In this document: one piece after another, positions 1-10,166 of the stretch | Position numbering within the stretch: the first letter of the stretch is position 1 | Layout: each line of letters begins with the position of its first letter | DNA from: an uncultured Helicobacteraceae bacterium | GTDB taxonomy: Bacteria; Campylobacterota; Campylobacteria; Campylobacterales; Helicobacteraceae | NCBI GenBank assembly: GCA_947588965.1 | Contig: CANQAN010000003.1 | Location: 62,001 to 126,000, forward strand | Reading direction: 5' to 3' | DNA: 64,000 nucleotides | The notes under the pieces: generated by a model | Database searches by the model: none | What the model saw: the letters and a program-made list of their open reading frames with translations, nothing else | Told to the model about the DNA's origin: nothing | Position numbers and translations under genes: made by a program

Positions 1-872
1 TCAAGCTTGGAGTCATGATCGACATAGGCTTGATAGCTCTGATGATTGATTGAATAAAAGATATTGCTCTTAGGCTTGAGATTTTGCAGATAGGTGTATT
101 GACTTGGTTTGCCCTCTTTGCCAACAATAAATTTATCATAAGCCTTATCAACGACGATGATTTTTCCATGTTCTCCGACATGCACACCACCAACTTCTTT
201 AGCAATCAACTCATAAGAATTATGCAAATTATACGCTACAAACAAGATTCCAACCGTTTGAGATTGCGCATTAAGAATCGGCTTATAGACAGCCATGTAA
301 TCTTTACCCACCAAATGCACTTTTCCACGAAAAATCCCGGGATTTGACTTCATCATTTCAGGATAAGCGGGATGCGACTTTCCTAATCTCGTACCAACAA
401 TTCTTTTGCCCTCTTGATCTTTGAGTGAAGTGGTGATACGGACGAAGTCATCTCCGCTCTTCACAAAAATTGTTGCAACACTTCCTGTGAGCGCAAGGAA
501 TTTATCAACAAACTCTGTGTTTCCTGCAAGTCCAGAGCCGTTGTAGATGAGGTTTGGCACAGTTTCCTTCCCCACAGTGATAGTCTCTCCCAAGCGATAG
601 CTTCCGCTATGCGCATCTCCATAGAGGGCGGACAGATGACTTTCAAAAACCTTGAGGGAATTATCACTCTCCTCAATGATTTGACTTGAAATGATTTGAA
701 ACGTCCCCTTTACGATAGAGGCTGATTGCGTGATTTGATCTTCTGTCTGCTTCTTTATGAAACTCTCCATTGTGAAATAGACAAAAAGGACAAAAGGAAT
801 CGCAACGATTAAGACAATAATCACTTGAATACAGGAAAACTTTGCTCCAACAGATAATTTATTCCACACCAC
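1..872 (-). CDS. Methyl-accepting chemotaxis protein, N-terminal TM plus periplasmic Cache-type sensor domain (C-terminus beyond window)
   Basis: Hand translation of the minus strand from GTG at 872 (SD AAGGAGT at 877-883): VVWNKLSVGAKFSCIQVIIVLIVAIPFVLFVYF...GTRLGKSHPAYPEMMKSNPGIFRGKVHLVGKDYMAVYKPILNAQSQTVGILFVAYN...; absent from the ORF track because it runs off the window edge. Confidence 0.85.
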   Translation of the reverse strand, partial: MVWNKLSVGAKFSCIQVIIVLIVAIPFVLFVYFTMESFIKKQTEDQITQSASIVKGTFQIISSQIIEESDNSLKVFESHLSALYGDAHSGSYRLGETITVGKETVPNLIYNGSGLAGNTEFVDKFLALTGSVATIFVKSGDDFVRITTSLKDQEGKRIVGTRLGKSHPAYPEMMKSNPGIFRGKVHLVGKDYMAVYKPILNAQSQTVGILFVAYNLHNSYELIAKEVGGVHVGEHGKIIVVDKAYDKFIVGKEGKPSQYTYLQNLKPKSNIFYSINHQSYQAYVDHDSKL

Positions 873-890
873 AATACTCCTTAAAGCGCA

Positions 891-940
891 ACTCTCTAAA
901 ACTCTCTAAAACTCTCTAAAACTCTCTAAAACTCTCTAAA
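891..940. repeat. Perfect 10-bp tandem repeat, 5 copies of ACTCTCTAAA
   Basis: Read directly; lies just upstream of the SD of the minus-strand chemoreceptor. Confidence 0.95.
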
Positions 941-1186
941 TGAAGCTCTATAAAGTTTAGAAAATAATGAATGCTTTAAAAAGTCAGACAAGTGTTTCAT
1001 TATATCATAAATTTGATTTTGAAATTCTTAAAGAACTTCTTGTATTGATATGACAAAATACACACAAAGATTCTTGAATCCTCACATTTTTGCAACACAT
1101 TAAAATATTTGCGCGAAATTCTGTATTTTTACCTTTTGTTTATCAAAAATAGATAAAATTTCATAACTTTTACATTAAGGAACAAA

Positions 1187-2440
1187 ATGAAAACTCTCGC
1201 AGTCATTGGGCTTGGATATGTCGGACTTCCCTTAGCCGTAGAATTTGGCAAGACTTACAATGTCATTGGATTTGACATTTTCAAACAACGTATAGAAGAA
1301 TTACAAAAGGGCTACGATCGCACATTAGAAGTAGAAGAAGACGAGCTAAAAAGTGCGAAAAATCTACGCTTCACCACAGATTTAGAGCTTCTCAAATCTG
1401 CGCAAATCTACATCGTAACCGTCCCCACACCCATTGACAAATACAACAAACCCGACCTCACACCACTCAAAAGTGCCTCTAAAACCGTCGGGCAAGTTCT
1501 CAAAAAGGGCGATATTGTCATTTATGAAAGCACCGTTTATCCGGGATGCACAGAGGAGGATTGTGTGCCGATTTTGGAACGTGAGAGTGGATTGAAATTC
1601 AACATGGATTTTTATTGCGGTTATTCGCCCGAGCGCATAAATCCGGGCGACAAACAACACAGACTGCCTAATATCAAAAAGGTTACAAGTGGCTCAACAC
1701 CAGAGATTGCAGAGGAGGTCAATGCGCTTTATTCAAGCATTATCACTGCAGGGACGCACAAAGCTTCAAGTATTAAGGTTGCAGAAGCTGCAAAGGTCAT
1801 TGAAAACTCTCAACGCGATATTAACATAGCCTTTGTAAATGAGCTTGCCTTGATTTTTGAGAGATTGGGCATTGACACGCTTGATGTTTTAGAAGCTGCA
1901 GGGAGCAAGTGGAATTTCCTCCCTTTCCGACCGGGGCTTGTTGGAGGGCATTGTATCAGTGTGGATCCCTATTATCTCACGCACAAGGCAGAATCCTTAG
2001 GCTATCACTCTCAAGTGATTCTAGCAGGGCGCCACATTAATGACAATATGGGCATTGTCGTTGCGAACAAAGTCATTAAACTTATGGTGAAAAATGCCCA
2101 TCAAATCGTTGGCGCAAAAATAGCCATTCTTGGAATCACATTCAAAGAAAACTGCCCAGATATACGCAATTCAAGAGTTGTAGATATTGTGAGAGAGTTG
2201 CGCGATTTTGAATGCAATGTGGATATTTATGACCCATGGGCAGATTCTAAAGAAGTAGAGCATGAATACAAGCTCACATTAAAGCCCTTTGAATCCTTTG
2301 CCCTGCAGGATTATCAGGCTGTGATTCTTGCCGTTGCCCATGAGAAATTTAAAACCCTTGATTTTAGCCAACGAGGTTCCGTTGTAATCTATGATCTTAA
2401 AGGAATCTTGCCAAAAGAACAAGTCAGTGCTCGATTGTAG
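1187..2440 (+). CDS. Nucleotide sugar dehydrogenase (UDP-HexNAc 6-dehydrogenase, TviB/VipA/WbpO type)
   Basis: [21 protein letters not shown] Rossmann motif, [11 protein letters not shown] active-site Cys region, full-length 417 aa. Confidence 0.88.
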   Translation: MKTLAVIGLGYVGLPLAVEFGKTYNVIGFDIFKQRIEELQKGYDRTLEVEEDELKSAKNLRFTTDLELLKSAQIYIVTVPTPIDKYNKPDLTPLKSASKTVGQVLKKGDIVIYESTVYPGCTEEDCVPILERESGLKFNMDFYCGYSPERINPGDKQHRLPNIKKVTSGSTPEIAEEVNALYSSIITAGTHKASSIKVAEAAKVIENSQRDINIAFVNELALIFERLGIDTLDVLEAAGSKWNFLPFRPGLVGGHCISVDPYYLTHKAESLGYHSQVILAGRHINDNMGIVVANKVIKLMVKNAHQIVGAKIAILGITFKENCPDIRNSRVVDIVRELRDFECNVDIYDPWADSKEVEHEYKLTLKPFESFALQDYQAVILAVAHEKFKTLDFSQRGSVVIYDLKGILPKEQVSARL

Positions 2441-2481
2441 AAGATCGCAACGCACAAAAAATCAGAGCGCAAAGGGATAGA

Positions 2482-3337
2482 ATGAATGGTGAGCCTATAT
2501 TCGTTGATACAAAGAGGACCTATTATTCCACCTCAAGCTCCATTCAGCCCTTGCAAGTGCAAGAATATTTCCCCCTTGACTTAAGTATTCCCCAGCAAAT
2601 ATTCAATCATTCCTTATTCCCCCCCCCCCCGCAGAAATAGCGCAAAATACGAATCGCAAAGCGGTAAAAATTTAGAAAAATTACTAGAATCCCTCATCGG
2701 TGATTTCACGGCGCAAAAACCATCTCTACAGGCTGCCTTAAAAGCACGTGGAATCCCTGAAGAGTGCGCCTTTGCGCTCTATTGCAATGCGTTCATCCAC
2801 CAAAGCAAACATTATCCCCCACGCGGTGTCAAAGAAAGCGCGACATTTGAAAATCTCATTGAATATTTTCAGAAATTACAATATGCCCATTGCTCACACA
2901 AGCCTCTTGCCTTGCAATTGCTCTTAGAAGCCTTTAAAATCCCCTCGCGCAGAATCTCTTATTGCGACATTAGAGGCTGGGCGCATGGATTTTTGCAAGT
3001 GTTTATCAAGCAACAATGGCGCATTTTAGACCCGACATACAATCTCTATTTTGACATTGGCATAGAAAATATCATTGAAAATCCCTATTGCCACAGAAAA
3101 GTCCTCCATCTCTACAGCGATGAATTCTATACCGATTCCACACAAAAGCATGAAAATTTCATTTGCACACAAATTGATGCAAATACGCGCACAACGCACA
3201 AATACAACAAAGAATGGTTTTCTTTCATGGGATTTTATCCTTTTGTTCCGCCTATTTGGTATTTCCATGAACATTTTTCTAAAGAAACCATCACACTCTA
3301 TGACATTAGAAATGACTCGCGCTATATCCTTATGTAA
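2482..3337 (+). pseudogene. Transglutaminase-like domain protein, phase-variable (OFF with C12 at 2619-2630)
   Basis: ATG 2482 frame runs through the C12 tract to TAG at 2638-2640; the downstream frame contains HCSHKPLALQLLLEAFKIPSRR...GWAHGFLQVFIKQQWRILDPTYN (Cys/His/Asp of the transglutaminase core). Removing one C fuses both into 284 aa. Confidence 0.8.
2619..2630. repeat. Homopolymeric C tract (C12)
   Basis: Read directly: TTATT-CCCCCCCCCCCC-GCAGAAATAG. Confidence 0.97.
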
Positions 3338-3341
3338 GTAC

Positions 3342-4538
3342 TTAAGAAGACATTTGCATTTGCAAGGGCAACTCCCAAAGGGGCAAAAAGATTCCAAGCG
3401 CCAACCAAAGCACCAGCGCCCCTAAAACCAAAATCATTATCGGCTCAATGCACGACAAAAAAGCTTCGCTATGCGTTTTAAATTCTTCTTCATGTAACTC
3501 TAAGAGTACCTCTAAGGATTCCAAAAATCCCTCTTCATTATGCGATGATCTTAAAAGTTGATTGCCCAGTCCGCTAAACAATCCACTCGCACAAAAAGCC
3601 TCATTGACCGCAACGCCACGTACGATAGATTCAAAGATTCCACATGCCTTTGATTTGAGCGTGAGATTATTGAAGGCTTGAAGTGAAATCTCTAAGGATT
3701 CTTGCAGTGGGACTTTTGCGCGATAGAGCCAAAAGAAGCTTAGCAAAAACTGCACCATATCAAAATGATAGAGTACTTTTCCTAAAAAGGGGAGTTTCAG
3801 CGAGATTCTATGCACTATCTCTTTAAATACAAGATTTTTGCAATAGAGATTCCACACCAATAATGCCCCGACACACAGCACACAAAGCCCGAGCAATCCA
3901 TAATCAAGCACGATTTTACGCATAAAGAGCAAACTCTGGCTCACTAAGGGCAACTTCTCACCAATTCCACTAAAAAGAGCCTCAAATTGTGGCAGCACAA
4001 AAATCGTAATGCCCAAAAACACACAAATCATCACAAATGTCACAAAAATCGGATAAAGCAAAATCTTTGTCATAAGCTTTTGGTTCTTTTGCAAACTTTT
4101 TAAGCGCGTAATGATTAATTCCACAGCATTTTCTAGCAGATTCACTTTCTGTCCGATTCTTAACATCGCACAAACAAATTCCGAAAATCCCGCTTCAGAA
4201 AAGCTCTGTGCCAAACTTTTGCCAGAATTGAGCGCGAAGAGAGCATTTGCAAACTGTACGCCCAGCCTTTTGTTTGTGCTGTGTTCTTGCAGATTTTCCA
4301 GCAATACATCAAAGGGCAAATGCGCTTTCAAGCCAAGCTTCAATTCATAAAACGCATTGAGCAACTCCTTTGTCTTTGGCGGAGATTGGAATCTCTCTGT
4401 GAGGCTTGAAATTGGCGCAATAGAGAGTATCACAAAATGCTGTTTTGTAAGCAGAGATTCCAGCTCTCCTCTAGAATGCGACCTAAAGACTTTTTTATGG
4501 ACTTTACCCTGAAATTTATATTGGACACTAAAGCGCAT
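3342..4538 (-). CDS. Type II secretion/transformation inner-membrane protein, GspF/PilC family (CtsF-like)
   Basis: 398 aa, two-repeat GspF architecture, ends GIFLPLWELPLQMQ. Confidence 0.85.
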   Translation of the reverse strand: MRFSVQYKFQGKVHKKVFRSHSRGELESLLTKQHFVILSIAPISSLTERFQSPPKTKELLNAFYELKLGLKAHLPFDVLLENLQEHSTNKRLGVQFANALFALNSGKSLAQSFSEAGFSEFVCAMLRIGQKVNLLENAVELIITRLKSLQKNQKLMTKILLYPIFVTFVMICVFLGITIFVLPQFEALFSGIGEKLPLVSQSLLFMRKIVLDYGLLGLCVLCVGALLVWNLYCKNLVFKEIVHRISLKLPFLGKVLYHFDMVQFLLSFFWLYRAKVPLQESLEISLQAFNNLTLKSKACGIFESIVRGVAVNEAFCASGLFSGLGNQLLRSSHNEEGFLESLEVLLELHEEEFKTHSEAFLSCIEPIMILVLGALVLWLALGIFLPLWELPLQMQMSS

Positions 4539-5946
4539 TTTTCACCACGCGATAGACCTCTGTAGTGTCTGTGATTCCGCGCTCAACGAGTTTTTGCGCT
4601 CTTTTTTCTAGTGTAAATTCTGGACATTCTCTCTCCAAAATGCCCAAAATTTCCTTTTTGCCGATTTTTCCCTTGATAAAATCCTCCAAAACTACGCTAG
4701 ATAGCACGATTTCTGCAATTGCGATTCTGCCTAAATATCCTGTGTGATTGCACCTCTCACAACCTTGTGCGCTGTATTCTCCCTCCGCATTTAAGCTCTT
4801 ACAATCACATAATTTTCTTAAAAGTCTTTGCGCGATGATTCCGCTAAGAGCTTGTGCAATGAAATGGGGCTCCAATCCCATATCCAAAAGCCGCGCAATG
4901 GAATCCAACGCGTCATTTGTGTGTAATGTCGCAAAGACTAAATGCCCCGTGAAAGCCGCTTGAATCGCAATCTGCAAACTCTCTTTATCCCGCACTTCAC
5001 CAAGACTAATGACATCGGGATCTTGGCGCAAAACATTGCGCAATACATTTGCAAAGCCCACTTCACCCTTAAGCGCAACTTGATTGATGTGTTTGAGGCG
5101 ATACTCCACAGGATCTTCAAGTGTAATGATCTTGAGATTCCGCTCTTTTAGGATATTGAGAATTCCATACATTGTCGTGCTTTTCCCACTTCCCGTTGGA
5201 CCCGTGATTAAAACTAAGCCAAAGGGCAAATTAAAAAGCGTCCTAATCTGCTCTAACTCACGACTCTCAAACCCTAAAGATTCTAGCGGCAAGAGTGTTT
5301 TGTTTTTATCCAAGATTCTAAGGACTATGGATTCTCCCTCCACCAAAGGAAGCGTTGAGACACGGAAGTCAAAGGTATTTTCTGAATCTTGCACATTTTT
5401 TAATGCTAAAGAAAAGCGTCCATCTTGTGGAAGTTTGGATTCTGTGAGATTCAAATGCGCCAAAAGCTTAATCGTCGCACTCAATGGCGCAAAAATCCAT
5501 TGCTCAAAGCAAAATTTATCCACCAAAACGCCATCAATGCGGAATCGTACCCTCACAACTTCAAAATCCAGCTCAAAATGCACATCGCTTGCGTCCTTTA
5601 AAATCGCATTTTGCAAGACAAACACGACAAGAGCGTGAATGCTAGAATCTTTCTCTTTGGATTCTGCGTTAATTTCTTGCTTGATTTTTAGTAGAAGTGA
5701 GCACAGATATTCTTCTTGCTCAAGCCAAGCAATCTCCCGCAAAAACTGCTCTTGCTCTATCTCCTCAAATTCTAAAGTGAAGTTTGAAAAAAGATTCCGC
5801 AATGTGTCCTTGTGCGGATTTGCAAGGGGTTCAAGCAGGGCGATTCTTAAGCGTTGCCCCTCTTCTTGCAAAATGATTGCGCCAAAGTAGCGCATTTGCT
5901 CAACTTTCAAGCGCAGAGCGGAATCTTTAGAACAGACTTTTGTCAA
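4528..5946 (-). CDS. GspE/PulE/PilB-family secretion ATPase (CtsE-like)
   Basis: Walker A GPTGSGKSTTMYG, LEDPVEY, Asp box LRQDPDVISLGEVRD, CxxC zinc region CERCNHTGYLGR. Confidence 0.95.
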   Translation of the reverse strand: MTKVCSKDSALRLKVEQMRYFGAIILQEEGQRLRIALLEPLANPHKDTLRNLFSNFTLEFEEIEQEQFLREIAWLEQEEYLCSLLLKIKQEINAESKEKDSSIHALVVFVLQNAILKDASDVHFELDFEVVRVRFRIDGVLVDKFCFEQWIFAPLSATIKLLAHLNLTESKLPQDGRFSLALKNVQDSENTFDFRVSTLPLVEGESIVLRILDKNKTLLPLESLGFESRELEQIRTLFNLPFGLVLITGPTGSGKSTTMYGILNILKERNLKIITLEDPVEYRLKHINQVALKGEVGFANVLRNVLRQDPDVISLGEVRDKESLQIAIQAAFTGHLVFATLHTNDALDSIARLLDMGLEPHFIAQALSGIIAQRLLRKLCDCKSLNAEGEYSAQGCERCNHTGYLGRIAIAEIVLSSVVLEDFIKGKIGKKEILGILERECPEFTLEKRAQKLVERGITDTTEVYRVVKNAL

Positions 5947-6611
5947 ATTTTATGCCCTTGACGCATTTTTTCTAGCAGTTGTAAGAGATTCACATCATAG
6001 TTTTGGCTCAAAAAATTCTGCAAAAGCGCGATTGCCTCTTGCGGATTCCCCTCCAAATACAGACTTTTGGCAAAAATCTCCCAACTCTCCGGATCTTTTG
6101 GATTTTCTTGATTTATGCGCAAAGCAAGAGTTTTTGCACGTTTATAATCCTGCGATTCCATTGCAAAACGTGCTTGGTGGATTGTTTCATCAGGACTTTT
6201 ATAGGCGCTTGTAAGCTGGATTTTGGACTTTTCTTTAGATTCTTTGAAATCTCTGTAGGACTTAGAATCTCTCTGAACTTGAGGAATATTCTGTGTCTTT
6301 GCAAGGACGACAAACTCTGTTTTCTCTGTATCTTTAAACTCATTTAATTTCAAATATTGCGCCGCGACATAACCCGCGCTGGTCTGCAAGAATCCATTTT
6401 CAAGCGTGGAATATTCACAAATTTTTGTATTTTTGGGCAATGTGTCCGTGATTTTTGCATTCATGCTTGGCTTCTCACGCACATTGAGCGCACGAGCTTG
6501 CACATACAGACAAGGCTGTGCTTTTTGTACCTTTTGAATTGAGGGCATAAAGTTCTCATAAATCATTAGTAATGTTCCACAAACAATAGACAAAACAGCA
6601 ACTCTTAACAT
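5943..6611 (-). CDS. SH3b plus TPR-like membrane-anchored protein in the secretion cluster
   Basis: N-terminal TM; SH3b-like YVQARALNVREKPSMNAKITDTLPKNTKICEYS; TPR-like C-terminus. Confidence 0.65.
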   Translation of the reverse strand: MLRVAVLSIVCGTLLMIYENFMPSIQKVQKAQPCLYVQARALNVREKPSMNAKITDTLPKNTKICEYSTLENGFLQTSAGYVAAQYLKLNEFKDTEKTEFVVLAKTQNIPQVQRDSKSYRDFKESKEKSKIQLTSAYKSPDETIHQARFAMESQDYKRAKTLALRINQENPKDPESWEIFAKSLYLEGNPQEAIALLQNFLSQNYDVNLLQLLEKMRQGHKI

Positions 6612-6613
6612 TC

Positions 6614-8083
6614 CTACTCCTTGAGATATTGATACCCTAAGCTCTGCAGACTCAATTGCTTTTCTTCTACGATTTTTGGCTCAACGACAAATACAATCTC
6701 TTCTGTGTTTTTGATGTTTTGCTCATAAGAAAAAAGTGGCTTTAAGAGTGGAATCTCTCCAAGAAGCGGAATTTTGCTTGTTTGCTGTAATTCATTTTGC
6801 AAAATCAATCCGCCTAAAATGACCTTTTGATTGTTTTTAACCTTGACGATAGAACTCAACTGATTTGTCGTTAAGTTTGGCGGCGTTTCAAAAGCACTTG
6901 CAGCAATTTTTGTCTGCTCATCTTTTGTCCTTGTGATGGATGGATTCACCTTAAGCATAATAGCATCATCAAACACAAGTGGCGTGATGTCTAGCAAAAC
7001 ACCCGCAAAAATACTCGGATATTCATTATCTGTATTTGTCAAAGTGGTCTGTGCATTGGTATTTTGATAGACATTGCTCTTTTTGTAGCGCAAAATATCC
7101 CCCACACTAATCATTGCAGGTTGATTGTTGAGCGTGAGGACTTTAGGATTTGAAATAGAGCGCACTTCTCCATATTGTTTTAGAAACTCTACAATGCGCG
7201 TGAGTGTAAGCCCAGCAGAAAAGATATTTAATCCATATTGCAAGATACGTCCATCACTTCCGCCAACAAGACTTAATCCGCTTGTATTTCCGACAGAACC
7301 ATTCCCGCCAAAATTTGCATTCTCTTGCGCAGAGGGAATGATGACATTTTGCAAATCATAAAGTCCTTCCCAATTGATTCCCATAGTCTTTGCGTTATTA
7401 TGCCGTATGCTAAGAATATGCACGTCGATTAAGACTTGTTTTTGCAAGCGCGTGTGAAGATCTTGAATGTAGGATTCTACCTTTTGAAGTGATTTTTTGT
7501 CCCCCTTGACACTGATTAATCCCGCGCCTTTGTTGATAATCACGCGATTTTCTTCTTCTTTGGCTCCAATGAGAGCCAACACTTCCTCTTGAATCGTATC
7601 CCAAAAACTGAATCCATCTTCGCTTGTGATGTGAATCCCTGATTTACTTCCACTATCTTTATTGTCCTGCAGAGAAAAATCCCTAGAGCCCTCTTCATTA
7701 TTGATAGATACAAACGTACTGCTTGTCCCCTGCCGACTTGTGCTAAGATAGTTAATCTTAAAAGTCTTAACATCATTAATGCGTAAGCGCAAAACATCAT
7801 CTTGGAAATCATAATGTAAATTGGCCGCACTGAAAAGCAAATCAAAAATAAAATTCAAATCCTTATTTTTAAAATTAACCATTGATAATTCTTGATTGAG
7901 ATGCTCTTCCACTTCTTCTTCATCCCAAATCACGCTAAAAAGACAAGTGTGAGAAAACTCATTTAAGACCTCATTAATCGTTACGGGATAGTCCTGCAAA
8001 GTTAAACTAAAAACGCGATCTTTACAAGCAAACATTGGCAAAGAAAATATTAGACTTACAATCAAAGAAATAAAAATCTTCAT
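6614..8083 (-). CDS. Secretin, GspD/MshL/PilQ family (CtsD-like)
   Basis: Signal peptide; secretin core VRSISNPKVLTLNNQPAMISVGD...VILGGLILQNELQQTSKIPLLGEIPLLKPLFSYE. Confidence 0.92.
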   Translation of the reverse strand: MKIFISLIVSLIFSLPMFACKDRVFSLTLQDYPVTINEVLNEFSHTCLFSVIWDEEEVEEHLNQELSMVNFKNKDLNFIFDLLFSAANLHYDFQDDVLRLRINDVKTFKINYLSTSRQGTSSTFVSINNEEGSRDFSLQDNKDSGSKSGIHITSEDGFSFWDTIQEEVLALIGAKEEENRVIINKGAGLISVKGDKKSLQKVESYIQDLHTRLQKQVLIDVHILSIRHNNAKTMGINWEGLYDLQNVIIPSAQENANFGGNGSVGNTSGLSLVGGSDGRILQYGLNIFSAGLTLTRIVEFLKQYGEVRSISNPKVLTLNNQPAMISVGDILRYKKSNVYQNTNAQTTLTNTDNEYPSIFAGVLLDITPLVFDDAIMLKVNPSITRTKDEQTKIAASAFETPPNLTTNQLSSIVKVKNNQKVILGGLILQNELQQTSKIPLLGEIPLLKPLFSYEQNIKNTEEIVFVVEPKIVEEKQLSLQSLGYQYLKE

Positions 8084-8373
8084 TGTTGTGCCTCAATAAT
8101 TTTCATGCCCCTCAAGCAGACTTTAGAATCACGCACACTCTCCTTTTCTTGCAAAATCACGCAAGAATCTTGAATTTCTTTCAGCAAGAGCACTTGATTG
8201 TTGTGTGTGAAATTCTGCCCCTCTTTAATCCACTCTCCATTAATGTTAGCACGTTGATTCATAATCCCATACAATCGGAATTCTAAAGCATCATCTGTGT
8301 GCTGTACACCATAATAAAACGGATCGGCACAAAGCACTCCAAACAACCATAATAAACAGCTAAGAATTCGCAT
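8080..8373 (-). CDS. Small secreted/periplasmic pilus-assembly protein (MshK/PilP-like or CtsR-like)
   Basis: MRILSCLLWLFGVLCADPFYYGV...; 97 aa; overlaps its neighbours; position before the secretin gene. Confidence 0.55.
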   Translation of the reverse strand: MRILSCLLWLFGVLCADPFYYGVQHTDDALEFRLYGIMNQRANINGEWIKEGQNFTHNNQVLLLKEIQDSCVILQEKESVRDSKVCLRGMKIIEAQQ

Positions 8374-8950
8374 CTTGTTTCTTTGTGTCATTGGCATACA
8401 AGGAAGCTTCCAGATAGAATTCCAAGGAAAGATTCTTGGCATTTGGATAAATGCTTAGTGAGCGCATCGCCAAATGAGGTTGTGCTTGAAGTGTCTCTAA
8501 AAACGCAAAGACATCATAAGTCTTTCCCTTTGCCGAGAGGAATATATTCTGCTGTTCTTGCCTTATGTCAAAAGACTTGAGATGATTCAAGCCTGCAGAT
8601 TCTATAATGAAATAGACGCCAAATTTCTCTCCTAAAAGCTCTTTTTGCTTCTCTTGTAACGCGATTTTTTGCTCCAATTCCGCAATGGACTGCGCAAGTG
8701 TCGCATCATTCAAGTCTTTAGGAATTTCATCAAGGCTCACATTCTGCTCTAATGTCAAAATCTCCTCATTGAGCGCATTCTTTATTTCCTCTTTTTCAGA
8801 TAAACTCATTCTTGCCTCTTCAAAGGTTGCATAAAAAACCACAAAAAACCCGATAACAGCGCATAAGACATAAAGCAGAATCTTTTCGCGCTTGGAACGT
8901 TCTTGCAGATAAGATTCCACATTTCTTTCTAAATTTCTTAGGATTTCCAC
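8360..8950 (-). CDS. PilO/GspM-like inner-membrane assembly protein
   Basis: Single N-terminal TM, coiled coil, ferredoxin-like C-terminal pattern; between PilN-like and PilP-like genes. Confidence 0.6.
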   Translation of the reverse strand: MEILRNLERNVESYLQERSKREKILLYVLCAVIGFFVVFYATFEEARMSLSEKEEIKNALNEEILTLEQNVSLDEIPKDLNDATLAQSIAELEQKIALQEKQKELLGEKFGVYFIIESAGLNHLKSFDIRQEQQNIFLSAKGKTYDVFAFLETLQAQPHLAMRSLSIYPNAKNLSLEFYLEASLYANDTKKQDANS

Positions 8951-10065
8951 TATCCTATAACCTCAACATTTGGCAAGATCCTCACCCAAACAAAATCATC
9001 ATAATATTCCAATCCCTCAATCTTTCCTAATGATCGATTTTCTAGCGATTCTAAAACCTTCAAGACTCCCTCTCCGATAAACAACAAATGCAAATCGCGC
9101 TCTTGCATTCCAAAATATGCAATCTTGACATTATGTTCCTCTAAGTAGGGATTCAACATGCGCAAAAACGCGATGGGCAATGTGGATTCTGGCGTAAAAT
9201 TTTGCAAAAAGGACGCATTTGTGGTATGTTGCAACTCCAAAGATTCCAATTTTTCCTGCAGGGCAATCCTTTCTTTTTGTGCGCTTGTAACGTTCTCTTG
9301 CTTCCTTGCAATTTCTTGCCGCAACTCCTGTTTGCGCTCCTTTAAAAGTTCAATTTCACCATCAAGCCTTACGTTTAAAACACTCATAACAGCCCACACC
9401 AAACTCGCAGCCACAAGTCCCAAAAGTGAGCTTTGCGCTATCCTTCCCACTTCAGATTTCCAAAACGAAACACTCTTAGGCAGAGGATTAAAATTATAAT
9501 CCCCCAAAGATTCCAATCCTCTAAGTTCCTCATTCACAACCCTTGCTTGAAACTTCGTGCAAATCGCGTCTAAAAGCGCATTGTTTTGCTCCTTTAAACA
9601 CCAAAGCGATAGGGAATAATCCCCATAATCCTGCCTCAATTCCTCCAGCTTCAAAAGAATCTCTGTGGGCTCTAGAGCTTGTAAAAATACAATATTTTCA
9701 CCACGAAATCCCACCAAGGTCCATTCTGCAAAAGTATCAAAAATCAAGAAAAATTGATATTGCGCGCTTTTCTCTAAGAATCCCGCACACAAAAAGCAAG
9801 GATGAGTCAAATAAACATTGGCATTTTTCGCATAGGGCTTCAATTTCTCTTTATCAAGCAAGACACAATGATAAGCGGTGCAATCCTGTGAAAGTGCATA
9901 TTGTAAAAAATACTCATGCTCTCGAGGCAAATTGAGGAGGAGGCAGATTTTCTCTTCTAGAAAATCGCGCAAAACATCGTCATTTTTCAAAGATTCTCTG
10001 TCTGATTCTCTTAGGATTAATGTATAAAAGACAATATCTGCACGTTTGAAAAATTCCAATTCCAC
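8950..10065 (-). CDS. PilM/PilN-like (GspL/MshI-like) assembly protein
   Basis: 371 aa with PilN-type NFNPLP...TM...coiled-coil C-terminal half. Confidence 0.6.
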   Translation of the reverse strand: MELEFFKRADIVFYTLILRESDRESLKNDDVLRDFLEEKICLLLNLPREHEYFLQYALSQDCTAYHCVLLDKEKLKPYAKNANVYLTHPCFLCAGFLEKSAQYQFFLIFDTFAEWTLVGFRGENIVFLQALEPTEILLKLEELRQDYGDYSLSLWCLKEQNNALLDAICTKFQARVVNEELRGLESLGDYNFNPLPKSVSFWKSEVGRIAQSSLLGLVAASLVWAVMSVLNVRLDGEIELLKERKQELRQEIARKQENVTSAQKERIALQEKLESLELQHTTNASFLQNFTPESTLPIAFLRMLNPYLEEHNVKIAYFGMQERDLHLLFIGEGVLKVLESLENRSLGKIEGLEYYDDFVWVRILPNVEVIG

Positions 10066-10166
10066 CCTTTTGTTTCGTTATTTCTGCCGATAATTTTTAA
10101 ATATTTCAACTTAAAAAATTTTAAAAAACTTTTTTGCTTTTTACAAAATTTTTTATATAATTCCTT

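Noticed and set aside
461-676. 71-aa minus-strand ORF near the window start
   Set aside because: Wrong frame; the real minus-strand frame here is the chemoreceptor running off the window edge.
3026-3425. Two ORFs (3026-3397 minus, 3075-3425 plus) over the transglutaminase-like gene
   Set aside because: Out-of-frame shadows; only the 2912-3337 frame has domain motifs.
5084-5638. 184-aa plus-strand ORF
   Set aside because: Antisense to the unmistakable GspE ATPase gene; serine/lysine-rich shadow translation.
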